Assembly (NCBI GenBank): GCA_023053685.1
Contig: JALIGW010000014.1
Span: forward strand, 20,074,308 to 20,138,307
Direction: 5' to 3'
DNA from: Diadophis punctatus similis
Taxonomy: Eukaryota > Chordata > Lepidosauria > Squamata > Dipsadidae
Length of the DNA: 64,000 bases
Part shown: positions 1 through 11,050 of the stretch, piece after piece
Position numbering within the stretch: position 1 is the first letter of the stretch
Layout of the letters: each line of letters begins with the position of its first letter
The notes under the pieces: model-generated
The model's input: only the letters and a program-made list of their open reading frames with translations
The model's database searches: none
What the model was told of the DNA's origin: nothing
Program-made: the position numbers and the translations under genes

Positions 1-339
1 TGTGGCTATGCATGAAACAAACAAAATGTTAAAAAGTTGTGATTTTTATATAGTTACTTACCAAGCACATCTATATTATATTAAAGTAACCAAAATATGT
101 TTTCAATCCCTAAGGCACGTCACAACTTTTGAGCGCCCCTAATGTTTGGAAATTGAAAGCTGAAAAATTTAACACACCCTAGGAATTCAGCCAACAACAT
201 AACTACCAAGCTGATCTATTAATATTCAGAGACATTTCAACCAACTTCAGGCATCCAACGCTCAACGCCCCTCGTCGCTGGGAGCCCTTCGTCTGCAGAG
301 AAGGAATTTAAAGGACAGCTTCCCCAGACAAGCACAATC

Positions 340-390
340 AAAAGGACACTGAAGATGTCTCCTCAAATGGGGATGAAACGTTTGCAACCA
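340..390 (+). ncRNA. Candidate hammerhead ribozyme core (Penelope-like fragment)
   Basis: The stretch reads CTGAAGA (348-354, fits CUGANGA), then a hairpin (arm 356-361, loop 362-367, arm 368-373, with two G-U pairs), then GAAAC (374-378) and GTT. This is the catalytic order of a type I hammerhead with the very short stem III known from Penelope-like retroelements, where A15.1-C15.2 pair with G16.2-U16.1 before H17. Stem I is not convincing here. Flanking sequence resembles three other fragments in the window (about 8067-8096, 12803-12833, 51863-51893). Activity is not shown; the core match is direct, the family is inferred. Confidence 0.45.
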
Positions 391-533
391 CATCGCCAAG
401 CTCGGAGCTCAAACCACCAATATAACTGAAGGACTGACCCCGAGGAGCAGGAAGAAGAGCTGCCACTAAGACAACAGTCAGATAAAAGAAATTTGAGTCT
501 GAAGTAGAAATGTAATTTAAGAAAGCATCTCAT

Positions 534-562
534 AATCAATCAATCAATCAATCAATCAATCA
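534..562. repeat. (AATC)n microsatellite
   Basis: About seven tandem copies of AATC directly adjoin the 3' end of a minus-strand CR1 copy, so they may be its terminal microsatellite. Bases 1-330 before it show no recognisable gene. Confidence 0.8.
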
Positions 563-690
563 GTCAGAATAGAGCTGGAAAGGACCTTGGAAGGGACCTA
601 GTCCAGCCCCCTGCTGAAGCAGCAGACCCTATACCATTTCAGACAGGCCATTGTCCAGTCTTTTTTTAAAAGCCTCTAGTGATGGAGCCC

Positions 691-938
691 AGGGGTGAAA
701 TCCAGCAGGTTCTAACAGGTTCTGGAGAACCGGTAGTGGAAATTTTGAGTAGTTCGCAGAACCGGAAAATACCACCTCCGGCTGGCCCCCGAGTTGGGTG
801 GGAATTGAAATTTTGCAATATCCTTCCCCCAGGAGTGGGGAGGGAATGGGGATTTTGCAGTATCCTTCCCCTGCCACGCCCACCAAGCCACGCCACGCCC
901 ACAGAACCGGTAGTAAAAAAAATAGGATTTAACTACTG
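691..938 (+). mobile_element. hAT-type MITE with 8-bp target duplication
   Basis: Terminal inverted repeats read AGGGGTGAAATCC at the left and GGATTTAACTACT(G) at the right. The flanks are TGGAGCCC (683-690) and TGGAGCAC (939-946), seven of eight matching, the length expected for hAT. Removing the element restores the CR1 text GATGGAGCACCCACAAC. The inside repeats AGAACCGG motifs and has no transposase. Confidence 0.75.
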
Positions 939-1535
939 TGGAGCACCCACAACCTCTGAAGGCAAACGGTTCCACTGGGTAATTGTCCTCATTGTTAGGA
1001 AGTTTCTCCTTAATTCCATGTTGCTTCTCTCTTTGATCAGTTTCCATCCATTGTTTCTTGTCCTGCCTTCTGGTGCTTTGGAAAATAAGTTGACCCCCTC
1101 TTCTTTGTGGCAACACCTCAAATACTGGAATACTACTACCATATCACCCCTAGTCCTTCTCTTCTCTAGACTGGCCATACCCAAATACTGCAACTACTGT
1201 TCATATGTTTTTGTCTCCAGGCCCTTAATCATCTTAGTTGCTCTTCTTTGCACTTTTTCTAAAGTCTCAACATCTTTTTTGTAATGTGGTGACCAAAACT
1301 GGATGCAGTATTCCAGGTGTGGTCTTACTAAGGATTTTTAAAGCCGTACTAATACTTCACATGATTTTATGTTTACTTTATTGTCATTGCACCTCGTACA
1401 ATGAAATTTTGATTCTATGCCTCTGTTTATACAACCAAGGATTGTATTAGCTTTTTTGGCTGCTGCCTCATGTTTAAGTGATTGTCCATAGGACTCCAAA
1501 GTCCCTCTCACAGTTACTGTTTTTGAGCCAGGTTT

Positions 1536-4500
1536 AATTAACTTAACTTAACTTAACTTAATTTAACAATTTAATTAATTTAATTTAATTTAATTTAATT
1601 ATTTAATTTAATTTAGTTTTTATAGGCTGCCCAATACCGTAGGACTCAGGGCGGTGTACAGCATGAATAAGAACAGTACAGTATATTAAAAAACAATTCA
1701 CAAAACATAACATAATTTTTTTTAAAAAGCAACAAAAATCATTCATCCAGGGGGAATCCGATCTTCTTCACCCCGCCTGCCGGAAGAGCCATGTCTTTAC
1801 GGCTTTATGGAAGGCCAGAAGAGTGGGGATAGTCCGGGACTTGGTTCCAGAGAGATGGGGCTCCCACAGAGAAGACTCTCCCCCGTGGTCCCACCAACCG
1901 GCATTGTTTGGCTGATGGGACCTGGAGGAGACCAACTCTGTGGGACCTAACTGGTCGAAGGGAGATATGTGGTAGGATGCGGTCCCGGAGGTAACCTGGC
2001 CCTGAGCCATGTAGGGCTTTAAAGGTCAAAACCAACACCTTAAATTGGATCCGGAGACTAATGGGCAAACAATGCAGCTGGCGGAGGATAGGTGTTACGT
2101 GGGTGTATCTTGGGACACCCACTACAGCTCACGCAGCTGCATTTTGCATCAATTGCAGTCTCCGGATACTCTTTGAGGGTAGACCCATGTAGAGCGCATT
2201 ACAGTAGTCCAGCCGTGAGGTGACAAGGGCATGAGTGACTGTGAGTAAAGCCTCCCTCTCCAAGTAGGGTCGCAATTGGTGCACAAGACGGACCTGTGCA
2301 AAGGTCCCCCTAGCCACAGCTGTAAGATGTTGCTCCACTTTAAGCTGTGGATCTAGGAGAACGCCCAAATTGCGAACCCGTTCCGAGGGAGTCAATTTCT
2401 CTCCCCCAAAAACCAAGGAGGGGCAGTCGACATAATCCCTAGGGGGCAATATCCACAGCCACTCAGTCTTGTCGGGATTGAGCTTGAGCCCATTCATTCC
2501 CATCCAGACCCTAACATCGTCCAGACAACGGCACATTACATCAACTGCTTCCCTGAACTGAGACGGGGTGGAGATGTACAACTGGGTATCATCAGCATAT
2601 TGCTGATACCTCACCCCGTGTCATCGGATGATCTCACCCAGCGGTTTCATGTAAATGTTAAACAGGATAGGCGAGAGGACCGAGCCCTGAGGCACCCGCA
2701 AATCAGGGGCCTAGGGGACGACCGCGGCCCTCCTGTCAACACCGACTGCGTCCTATCGGAGAGGTAGGAGGAGAACCACCGTAAAACGGTGCCTCCCACT
2801 CCTATCTCTCCGAGTAGGCGCAGAAGGATACCATGGTCAATGGTATCGAAAGCCGCTGAGAGGTCAAGTAACACCAGGATGGAGGAATGACCTCCATCCC
2901 GGGCTCGCCAGAGATCATCCATCAGGGTGACCAAAGCAGTTTCCGTGCTGTAGCCGCGCCTCAAACTCGATTGGAAGGTATCTAGATAATCAGTGTCCTC
3001 CAATAACCGTAGGAGTTGGAGCGCCACCACTTTCTCTACAATCTTACCCACAAAGGGTAGGTTGGAGCCAGGACGGAAGTTCTTTAAATCCGCTGGGTCC
3101 AGGGAAGGCTTCTTGAGGAGGGGCCTCACCACCGCAGCTTTTAAGTGCTGTGGGATGGATCCCTCTCCCAAAGATGCGATCACAACAGCCTGGAGCCAGC
3201 CGTGTGACACCTCCCTGCTGGCTGAGACCAGCCAGGAGGGGCATGGGTCCAGCAAACAAGTGGAGGAACTCATCGCTCCTATGGCCTTGTCAACATCATC
3301 AGGAGTGATAGGCTCAAATTCATCCCATACAACAGGACTAAGACTCGCCCCTGTCGTCTCGGCTTGCCCTGTCTAATTGGAGTCCAGGTCTGTCCGAATC
3401 TGAGTGACTTTATCCGCCAGAAACTGAACAAATTCCTCAGCTCTACCCTGTAAGGGTTCCTCGGCTCCCCCCTTAGCAAGAAGGGAGAGAGTCACCCTAA
3501 ACAGGGCGGCTGGGCGAGAATCGGCGGATGCAATAAGAGCGGAAAAATGTGAACATTTTGCCGCCCGTATCGCCACTAAGTAAGACTTAATAAAAGTTCT
3601 TAATAGTGTCCGGTCAGATTCAGCTTTACTGACTCTCCATCGTCACTCTTTTGGCATTTCATCTCTCGGAGCTCTCCTGGATCCGATGCCACGGAGAGGC
3701 TGCAAAGGCGCAATTCGATCTAAAGCCCCCGCTGCCGCCCGGTTCCAGGCAGCCACTAGAGCCTCAGATGAATTGTGTATTCAGGTATTTCCCCAAGTTC
3801 CCTCTGGAATCCTTCGGATTCCATTAGGCGCCTGGGGCGGAACCACTTAATCGGTCCCGCCTCCTTGCGGTGGAGGGGTGGTGCCATGAAATCCAACCTC
3901 AGAAGGAAATGATCTGACCACGACAAGGGTGATGTGACTAAACCCCTCAGCCTCAGATCATCTCTCCACTGCCCCGAGAGAAACACAAGGTCAAGCGTGT
4001 GACCTCCCTCATGAGTCGGACCCTGAACTACTTGGGTCAGGTCCATGGTTGTCATGGAAGCCATGAACTCCTGGACTGCCTCCGAAGTTTCGCCGGGCAA
4101 TGGCAGGTTGAAGTCCCCCAGCACCATCAACCTGGGGAACTCAATCGCCAGCCCCGCTATCGCCTCGAGCAGAACAGGCAGGGCCTTTGCAACGCAGCTA
4201 GGAGGCAAGTACGTTAGCAAAAGGCCCACCTGAACCCCTAAGTCCAACTTCAGAAGGAGCGACTCACACCCAACAATCTCCATGTCAGGGCTCCTATGAG
4301 GACATAGATTCTGGCGAGCTATAATAGCCACTCCTCCACCCCTTCCCTGGGGTCGCGTCTGATGCTGAACTGAGAACCTGTCCGGGCACATCTCGGAAAG
4401 GGGAACCCCCCCCTCCTGGCCCAGCCAGGTCTCAGTAATGCATGCCAGGTCCGCCCCCTCTCCCAGGATTAGATCCCGTACAAGGGGGGCCTTGTTAGTA

Positions 4501-4689
4501 ATTGACCTGGCATTCAACAGCAGCAGCTTGAGCCCAGGATCCTGACATCCCTGGTTACCAGGTACTCGGGCTGAGCTAGATGGAACCAAACTGGAGGGGC
4601 CAGAACAAGGAATCGCTTGAAGACAGCGAGTTCTCGTTCCCCGAGAGCGGCCTACTCCTCTGCTCCCGCCATACCTACCCCTCCCTGTT
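1536..4689 (-). mobile_element. L2-clade LINE, near full length, inserted in CR1
   Basis: A 3.15-kb non-LTR retrotransposon read on the minus strand. The 3' end lies at the left with a (TTAA/TTTAA)n tail and the hairpin-like GCCGCCC...AGGGCGG end. Minus-strand frames give an endonuclease (LLLLNARSITNK, GDFNLP, SWSDHFLLRLDF; about 3830-4560) and reverse transcriptase (LLDLSAAFDTIDHGILL near 2870; YADDTQLY near 2590; C-terminal domain to about 1800). Several frameshifts and stops break the ORF. The right end, CCTCCCTGTT, matches the right end of another L2 at 43000. CR1 sequence flanks both sides. Confidence 0.85.
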
Positions 4690-4997
4690 TCACCTAATCT
4701 GTACATGTACCTTTGGTATTTCCTGCCTAGGTGTAAAACTTTGCTTTTCTCCACATTAAATTTCATTTTGTTGGATAGGGTCCATTGTTCAAGTCTGTCA
4801 AGATCTTTTTGGATCCTGAGCTTGTCTTTTGTCTTTTGCTATGGGGCATTTTTGCAAAAACCGGAAGTTAAACACCAGTTTTCAGTGAAAACTTTGTAAA
4901 TCACTATCACATGACCCCAGCCATAAATGTGGGCCAGGTGCTGTGGTCACGTGACTGCCATGAGGGACAGCTGTCAGAACTTCAGAATGGAGACATA

Positions 4998-5365
4998 AGT
5001 ACATAAATCCTCAAGTTACGACCACAATTAAGCCCAAAATTTATGTTGCTAAGTTTGCCCCATTTTATAACTTTTTTTGCCACAGTTGTTAAGTGAATCA
5101 TTCCATTTTGTTAAGTTAGTAACATGGTTATTAATTGAATCTGGCTTCCCCATTGACTTTGCTTGTCAGGTCGCAAAAGCTGATCACGTGACCCTGGGAC
5201 GCTGCAACCGTCATAAATATGAACCAGTTGCCAAGAATCTGGATGTGACCATGGGGATGCTGCAGTGGTCGTAAGTATGAAAAACAGCCATAAGTCACTT
5301 TTTTCAGTGCCATTGTAACTTTGAACTGTCACTAAATGAACTGTTGTGAGTTGAGGACTACCTGT
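4998..5365 (+). mobile_element. MITE family B copy (AGTCCTCGACTTACGACC type)
   Basis: About 370 bp starting near CCTCAAGTTACGACCACAATTAAGC and ending TTGAGGACTACCTGTA. The two ends are inverted repeats of each other, and the middle is rich in GTTAAGTGAATC-type text. At least six related copies lie in the window. A second partial right end is at 5391-5451. No coding capacity; the superfamily is not clear. Confidence 0.65.
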
Positions 5366-5537
5366 ACTCCTCCTTTTCGGGAGGGTCTCTTGTAACTTAG
5401 CAACTTAACTGTTGCTAAGCGGCCAGGTGTAAGTCGAGGACTACCTGTACTAGAAAAGTGGAAATGAGCTTAGCGTTCAGGAGACAAGAACTGTTTGGGT
5501 CTCAGTGAGCTGGGAAATTGCCATATTCCAACCTTAC

Positions 5538-5660
5538 CCATGTCTCTTTCCGAATGTCAGTTGAGGTATCCACATAGATCAGATGAGTAGCCGTCAAATA
5601 CAGCGTCCCATTTGCTGCTTTCTTGTTGGTATAACGATCTAGCAGCTTAACGTTTTCTAC
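5538..5660 (-). CDS. MTMR8: MTMR8 coding exon 2 (PH-GRAM domain start)
   Basis: A 123-bp minus-strand exon of 41 codons. The acceptor (TTTCTGCCCTATAG) lies just above 5660 and the donor (GTAAGG) at 5537-5532. It translates from VENVKLLDRYTNKK through GTLYLTATHLIYV to RKETW, the start of the PH-GRAM domain of the myotubularin-related 6/7/8 group. These are phosphoinositide 3-phosphatases (PI3P and PI(3,5)P2) acting on endosomal membranes. The words VENVK, DRY and THLIYV favour MTMR8 over MTMR6 or MTMR7. It joins in phase to the exon at 20953. Later exons, with the phosphatase domain, should lie beyond the left edge; none was found in 1-5500. Confidence 0.85.
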
Positions 5661-6137
5661 CTATAGGGCAGAAAGGGGGGGGGGACCAGAAAGGAAGAAA
5701 CTAATTAGAACGTGTCTAAAAGAGGCAGAATGCCCCAGATCAGTCACTGCGCATGGAAAGCATTTGCACCACTCAAAGTGCCCACTCTTCAGCTCTCCAC
5801 CTTTGTACCAGCAAGGAAGTAATTACTGAACAGATGGGAAAAGGTATCCTAATTAGCCCAGAGCCTCATCGTGCTGCAATAGGAAGCCAATTAGGTCAAA
5901 ATTGTAATCTTTGCACACTGAGTTGTCCATCACGAAGACAAATCGCTTCTAGGTGAATAAGAAAGGAACCGTTTATGATCATGAATTAGACACCATGTAC
6001 CCCATTACAAGTTTCTGGCGTAAGGATCAGGTATTCAGCCAACTTGAGAACAAGGAGTTCTGCCTGTACGGATGAGAATCAGGGATCAAGAAGACAGTGG
6101 GGTTTGCAAGAATAATGACTTTATGTCAAGGGGAAAA

Positions 6138-7370
6138 TTTATTTATTTATTTATTTATTTTGTTATTCTTATATGCCGCCCAACTCCCGAGGGACTCAGG
6201 GCGGCTTACAACAAGGAGAAATACAAGAATAAACAAAAATTACATGGAATTTAAAAACAAGTACAAAAATTTAAAACAGTTATTTAAAACAACAACATCC
6301 ATTCAACACATACATACTTGGGGGGTAGGCTCAGGTGGAATTAAGCTGTCCCCACCTGCAGGAAAAGCCATGTCTTGATGGCTTTTCGGAAAGCCAGCAG
6401 AGTGGGGATAGTCCAGGTCTCTGGGGGTAGTTGGTTCCAGAGCACGGGGCCAGCCACAGAGAAGGCTCTCCCCCTAGGGCCCGCCAGCCGACATTGCTTG
6501 GCCGACGGGACCTGGAGGAGGCCAACTCTGTGGGCCCTAACCGGTCGGAGGGAAGTATGAGGCAGAATGCGGTCCCGAAGATATCCTGGTCCTAAGCCAT
6601 GAAGGGCTTTAAAGATGGTGATCAACACCTTGAATTGGACCCGGAGACCGATGGGCAACCAATGCAGCTGGCGGAGTATCAGTGTCACGTGGGTGTACCT
6701 TGGCACACCCACCACAGCACGCGCAGCCGCATTTTGCACCAGCTGAAGTCTCCGGATACTCTTCAAGGGTGGCCCCATGTAGAGTGCATTGCAGTAGTCC
6801 AAACGCGAGGTGACAAGGGCATGAGTGACCGTGAGTAGAGCCTCCTTCTCCAAGTATGGCCGCAACTGGTGCACCAGGCGAACCTGTGCAAAGGCCCCCC
6901 TAGCCACAGCAGAAAGATGGTGGTCCAATTTTAGCTGTGGATCTAGGAGGACCCCCAAGTTGCGGACCTGGTCTGAGGGGGTCAGTTTCGCACCCTCAAA
7001 GACCAAGGAGGGGTAGTTGTCATAAACCTTAGGAGGCAATATCCACAGCCACTCAGTCTTATCGGGATTTAGTCTGAGTCTGTTCCTCCCCATCCAGATC
7101 TTAACGTCGTCCAGGCATCGGCACATCACATCCACTGCCTCCCTGAAGTCAGACGGGGTGGTGATGTACAGCTGGGTGTCGTCAGCGTACTGATGGAAAC
7201 ACACCCCATGTCTGCGGATGATCTCACCCAACGGTTTCATGTAGATGTTAAACAGGATGGGCGAGAGAACCGACCCCTGGGGCACCCCACATAATAGGGG
7301 CCTAGGGGACGATCTCTGCCCTCCTGCCAACACCGACTGCATCCGATCGGCGAGATAAGAGGAGAACCAC
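6138..7370 (-). mobile_element. 5'-truncated L2 LINE with long intact RT C-terminal frame
   Basis: A minus-strand L2 with a (TTTA)n tail at 6138-6160 and the GCCGCCC...AGGGCGG 3' end. An uninterrupted 333-codon frame (6341-7342) covers [22 protein letters not shown] and the C-terminal RT region up to AIKTWLF. The 5' side stops at about 7370 inside the RT, typical of incomplete reverse transcription. It sits in the MTMR8 intron, on the gene's own strand. Confidence 0.85.
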
Positions 7371-7757
7371 TTTTTATATTATAAAGCCTTAATTATAAGG
7401 CTCCTCATTTTGCCTCAATTAAAATGAATTCAATTAGAAAAGCTGGAGGAATAAAATCCAGAACGAGCACTTCTGAGACAACAGTGTGCACACAATCAAA
7501 GGTATCCTCCCTCCTTCATTCACAGGCCTCATCTTCATAATCCACTTTGGAGTACCTACTTTTGCCGATGGTGCTTGAGAAACCAGGAAATTAGTTATAA
7601 GGAAACTGAAGTTCTCCAGAGCATAATAAAACAGAACTCTTAGCAACTCAGCCACCCGGGACAAGAGGGGTTGGGAGTTGTAGTCCAGCAAGAGACTGAG
7701 AGACATTCCCATACCCTGCAGTAGCGAACATAGAGTCAAGAATCCTACAGTTTGAGG
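7371..7757. other. Intronic stretch without recognised feature
   Basis: Unique-looking AT-rich sequence inside the inferred MTMR8 intron 1. Short open frames exist but none has splice-consistent borders or recognisable motifs. Confidence 0.5.
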
Positions 7758-7953
7758 CAGTGGTCCCCAACCCTTCTGACTTTGCAGACCAGCGGTGAGG
7801 GGAGGGAGATGGGATGGTTCTGCCCACACAGCAGGTGAGTGCAAGCAGCTCCATTTGCACAAGCGCAAGTGGAGCTGCATGTGTGAGCGTGTTTGCTTGT
7901 TGCTTGTGTGGCCCAGTTCGGGGCTGCAGCCCCGGGGTTGTTGGAGACCCCTG
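7758..7953 (+). mobile_element. hAT MITE (CAGTGGTCCCCAACC type)
   Basis: A 196-bp element with inverted ends CAGTGGTCCCCAACC and GTTGTTGGAGACCCCTG. The flanks are GTTTGAGG (7750-7757) and GTCTAAGG (7954-7961), six of eight matching, consistent with an old hAT insertion. Non-coding. Confidence 0.65.
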
Positions 7954-7969
7954 GTCTAAGGGACCTTGT

Positions 7970-8105
7970 CAATGGAGATTCTCAATCATCCAGGTCTTGG
8001 TTGTCCCAAAGGTCTTTTTCCAAAAGGCAACTGGACTTTCTTGGGGTTTTTTTTCCTTTGAAAACATTTCACTTCTCATCCAAGAAGCTTCAATCAATCT
8101 CCAGT
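7970..8105 (-). mobile_element. Penelope-like fragment with decayed hammerhead core
   Basis: The minus strand reads a GAAGCTTCT hairpin arm, TTGGATG loop, AGAAG arm and TGAAATG (8096-8067). This is the hammerhead block of this repeat family with C-to-T changes (GAAACG to GAAATG). The other side carries the CTGGATGATTGAGAAT text shared with 51900-51990. No ORF. Confidence 0.45.
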
Positions 8106-8136
8106 GAAGGAAAAAAAACAATGGGTTACTCTACAT

Positions 8137-8252
8137 CAGGGGTCTCCAAACTTGGCAACTTTAAGACTTGTGGACTTCAACTCCCAAAATGGGAGTTGGC
8201 TGGGGAATTCTGGGAGCTGAAGTCCACAGTCTGTCAAGTTTGGAGACCTCTG
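8137..8252 (+). mobile_element. Palindromic hAT MITE (CAGGGGTCTCCAA type)
   Basis: A 116-bp near-perfect palindrome. The left end CAGGGGTCTCCAAACTTGGC mirrors the right end GTCAAGTTTGGAGACCTCTG, and the arms carry GTGGACTTCAACTCCCA. The flanks CTCTACAT (8129-8136) and CTCTATAT (8253-8260) form an 8-bp duplication with one mismatch. The transcript would fold into a long hairpin. Confidence 0.75.
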
Positions 8253-8456
8253 CTCTATATGGTAACCCATTCCACTGATTGACAGCTCTTGCTCTGTCAA
8301 GAGGTTCTCCCCCATGTCAAATCTGTATCTACATCCTTGAACTTCCATCCGAGTCTCACCCTCTGGGGCTACTTGGAATACATCTGAATGTGACACCTCT
8401 TCAGATAGTTGAAGAGGACTATCATATCTCCTCCCAATCTTCTGCAAACTAAATAT

Positions 8457-9092
8457 AAAGGTAGTCCTTGACTTACGACCACAATTGAGCCCAAAGATAT
8501 TGTTGCTAAGTGAGACAATTGTTAAGTGAATTTTGCCCCATTTAATGACTTTTCTTATCACAATTGTTAAGTAAATCACTCTGGTTGTTAAGTTAGTTAC
8601 ACAGTTGTTAACCTGGCTTCACCATTGACTTTGCTTGTTGGAAGATCGTAAAAGGGGATCACGTGACCTCGGAACAGTGCAACCGTCATAGGAGCTGAGG
8701 TAGTGCAGTGGTTAAAAGCAGCATTGCGACCTTCAGCTGATTGCTAGTTCAGCAGTTCAGCTGTTCAAATCTCACTAGGCTCAAGGTTGACTCAGCCTTC
8801 CATCCTTCCGAGGTGGGTAAACTGAGGACCCAGATTGTTGGGGGCAATATGCTGAACTCTGTAAACCGCTTAGAGAGAGCTGTAAAGCACTATGAAGCGG
8901 TATATAAGTCTAAGTGCTATTGCTATTGCTATTGCTATAAATATGAGTCAGTTTCTAAGCAGCTGAATTTTGATCATAGGACCATGGGATGCCAAAACGG
9001 TTGTAAGTGTGAAAACAGTCGTAAGTCACTTTTTTCAGTTGTAACTTCAAGCGATCACTAAATGAACTATTGTAAGTCAAGGACTATCTGTA
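8457..9092 (+). mobile_element. MITE family B copy interrupted by a SINE
   Basis: Starts AGGTAGTCCTTGACTTACGACC and ends TAAGTCAAGGACTATCTGTA, so the ends are inverted repeats. The body matches the copies at 4998 and 34176. A SINE at about 8691-8936 sits after the motif CCGTCATA and body text resumes at AAATATGAGTCAG. Confidence 0.7.
8691..8936 (+). mobile_element. tRNA-derived SINE
   Basis: The head resembles a tRNA (GAGGTAGTGCAGTGGTTAAA as box A region; GTTCAAATCTC as box B). A central domain follows (TTGACTCAGCCTTCCATCC, GAGGACCCAGATTGTTGGGG), then a hairpin-like tail (AACCGCTTAGAGAG...AAGCGGTATATAAG) and a (GCTATT)n end. It would be transcribed by RNA polymerase III. Copies also lie near 15425, 20178, 38498 and 46800. 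Confidence 0.8.
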
Positions 9093-9242
9093 CTTAGGAC
9101 TTTTAACCATTCCTTGTAGGAACAGTGAATTCAACAGGTGAGCATGACCAAATAAGAAATAGAAGGAAGCTCTTGAGGTAGAGAAGGGAGTCCAACCCTT
9201 CACCAGGTTAAGGAGGAAGCCAAGGAACAAAAAAACTCACCC

Positions 9243-9320
9243 TAGATGCTAAGAGTCCCCCGGGAGTTGGGCGGCATACAAATCTATTAAATAAAATAAA
9301 ATCTATTAAATAAAATAAGT
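9243..9320 (+). mobile_element. L2 3'-end fragment
   Basis: GAGTCCCCCGGGAGTTGGGCGGCATACAAAT followed by an (AATAAAAT)-type tail, matching the terminal hairpin and tail of the L2 copies in this window. Only the extreme 3' end is present. Confidence 0.6.
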
Positions 9321-9691
9321 GCTTCACGGTAGATGGAAAAGATGACCCTGCACAAAAGCATGGACATGCCCTTGGACCACTGCATACACGCTCCAAACTT
9401 ACTTCGGAAAGCAAATAATAAAACTATCATCTAATATTTCAGAAAATGCTGCATAGAGTTCTAATGCGATTATAGGTAGTCCTTGACTTATGACCGGTCA
9501 TTTAGCGACTGTTCAAACTTCTGACAGACCTACCTGGGGGATACTTATGACAAAGACTGGGCAGCCCCTCCCCTTGCAGTCATGTGACTGCATTTCAGGT
9601 GCTCAGCAACCAGCCTCCAGTTATGGCCATTTGCACTATCCCACGGTCACATGACCCTGTTTTATGACATTTTGCCAAAACCCTGAATTTA

Positions 9692-11050
9692 CCGTATTTT
9701 TCGAAGTATAAGACGCACCGGAGTATAAGACGCACCTTAGTTTTTGGGGAGGAAAATAGGGGAAAACAATCTGCCTACCAGGTATTCATCTGGCTAGCAT
9801 CCTTAGTCTGGTCAGCTTCAGCACATTATTTTATCTCCTGGTTAGGACTTAAAAAAACCTTCTTCTGAGAGTAACAATGAAAGAGCCTGCAAGCCAGTAA
9901 GAGCTGGGAAGATCATTAGCACCTGGTTAGGGCTAAAAAAAAAACTTATTCGGAGCAGCTTCAGCACATTATTTTATCTCCTGGTTAGGACTTAAAAAAA
10001 CCTTCTTCTGAGGCCATACTTGGAGAAGGAGGCGCTACTCACGGTCACTCATGCCCTTGTCACCTCGCGCTTGGATACTGCAACGCGCTCTACATGGGGC
10101 TACCCTCGAAGAGTATCCAGAGACTTCAGCTGGTGCAAAATGCGGCTGCGCGTGCTGTGGTGGGTGTGCCAAGGTACACCCACGTGACACCTATACTCCG
10201 CCAGCTGCATTGGTTGCCCATCGGTCTCCGGGTCCAATTCAAGGTGTTGATCACCATCTTTAAAGCCCTTCATGGCTTAGGACCAGGTTATCTCCGGGAC
10301 CGCATTCTGCCTCACACTTCCCTCCGACCGGTTAGGGCCCACAGAGTTGGCCTCCTCCAGGTCCCGTCGGCCAAGCAATGCCGCCTGGCGGGCCCTAGGG
10401 GGAGAGCCTTCTCTGTGGCCCCGCGCTCTGGAACCAACTTCCCCCAGAGACCCGAACTATCCCCACTCTGCTGGCCTTCCGAAAAGCTGTCAAGACATGG
10501 CTTTTCCTGCAGGCTGGGGGTAGAGCTTAATCCACTCGAGCTCACCCCAAGTATGTACGGTTGTTGAATGAGTATTGGACGATTTTAAATATTGTGTTTT
10601 TAATTTTTATATCTGTTTTTTTAAATGTAATATTTATGAATTGGTGTCTTGTATTTTCTCTGTTGTACGCCGCCCTGAGTCCTTTGGGAGTTGGGCGGCA
10701 TATAAGAACACCATAAATAAAAATAAATAAAATAAATAAAGAATAACAATGAAAGAGCCTGCAAGCCAGTAAGAGCTGGGAAGATCGTTAGCACCTGGCT
10801 AGGGCTAGAAAACAACTTCTTTGGAGCAAGTAGAGCAATGAAAAAAAACCCTACAAAGACTTAGGGCTGGAAAAACATTCTTCTGAGAGAGTAACAATGA
10901 AAGAGCCTGCAAGGTAAGAGCTGGGAAGATCTGTTAGCACCTAGTTAGGGCTGGAAAAAAAAAAAGCTACATTCGAAGTATAAGACGCACCCAAATTTTC
11001 AGCCACTTTTAGGGAGGAAAAAGGTGCGTCTTATACTCCGAAAAATACGG
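9692..11050 (+). mobile_element. TIR element (CCGTATTTTTCG type), TA target site, holds an L2
   Basis: Left end CCGTATTTTTCGAAGTATAA and right end TTATACTCCGAAAAATACGG are inverted repeats carrying a GACGCACC extension on each side. TA flanks both ends (9690-9691 and 11051-11052), which fits a Tc1/mariner-like or other TA-targeting transposase. The inside holds repeated AGCACCTGGTTAGGGCT units and an L2 insertion (10012-10740). No transposase frame is visible. Confidence 0.75.
10012..10740 (+). mobile_element. 5'-truncated L2 LINE nested in TIR element
   Basis: Starts within the RT C-terminal region (a frame from 10094 begins [16 protein letters not shown]) and runs through RAHRVGLLQVPSAKQC to the hairpin end GCCGCCCTGAGTCC...GGGCGGCATATAAG and an (AAATAAAT)n tail. 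On both sides the host element resumes (CTTCTGAG before, AATAACAATGAAAGAGCC after). Confidence 0.85.

Larger units (their letters stand above)
563..4845 (-). mobile_element. CR1-like LINE, split by an L2 and a hAT MITE
   Basis: The plus strand shows the reverse complement of a CR1 3' end (GGAAGGGACC, then CCAGCCCCCTGCTGAAGC). Minus-strand frames at 933-1193 and elsewhere give the CR1 ORF2 C terminus (KRRTRGDMV, NLFSKAPEGRTR). The copy runs 563-1535, stops at GAGCCAGGTTT, and resumes at 4691 (CACCTAATCTGTACATG...) with a reverse transcriptase piece (KFNVEKSKVLHLGR). The gap is an L2 insertion. A MITE at 691-938 also interrupts it. It is heavily degraded. Confidence 0.8.

Noticed and set aside
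1768..2614. Separate small genes on minus
   Set aside because: Pieces of one frameshifted L2 reverse transcriptase.
3756..4766. 336-codon frame that looks like one protein
   Set aside because: It is a chance fusion: its first residues are a CR1 reverse transcriptase piece, the rest an L2 endonuclease inserted in that CR1.
8691..8760. Possible tRNA gene
   Set aside because: Box A and B belong to a SINE with a non-tRNA body and tail; the same unit recurs four more times.
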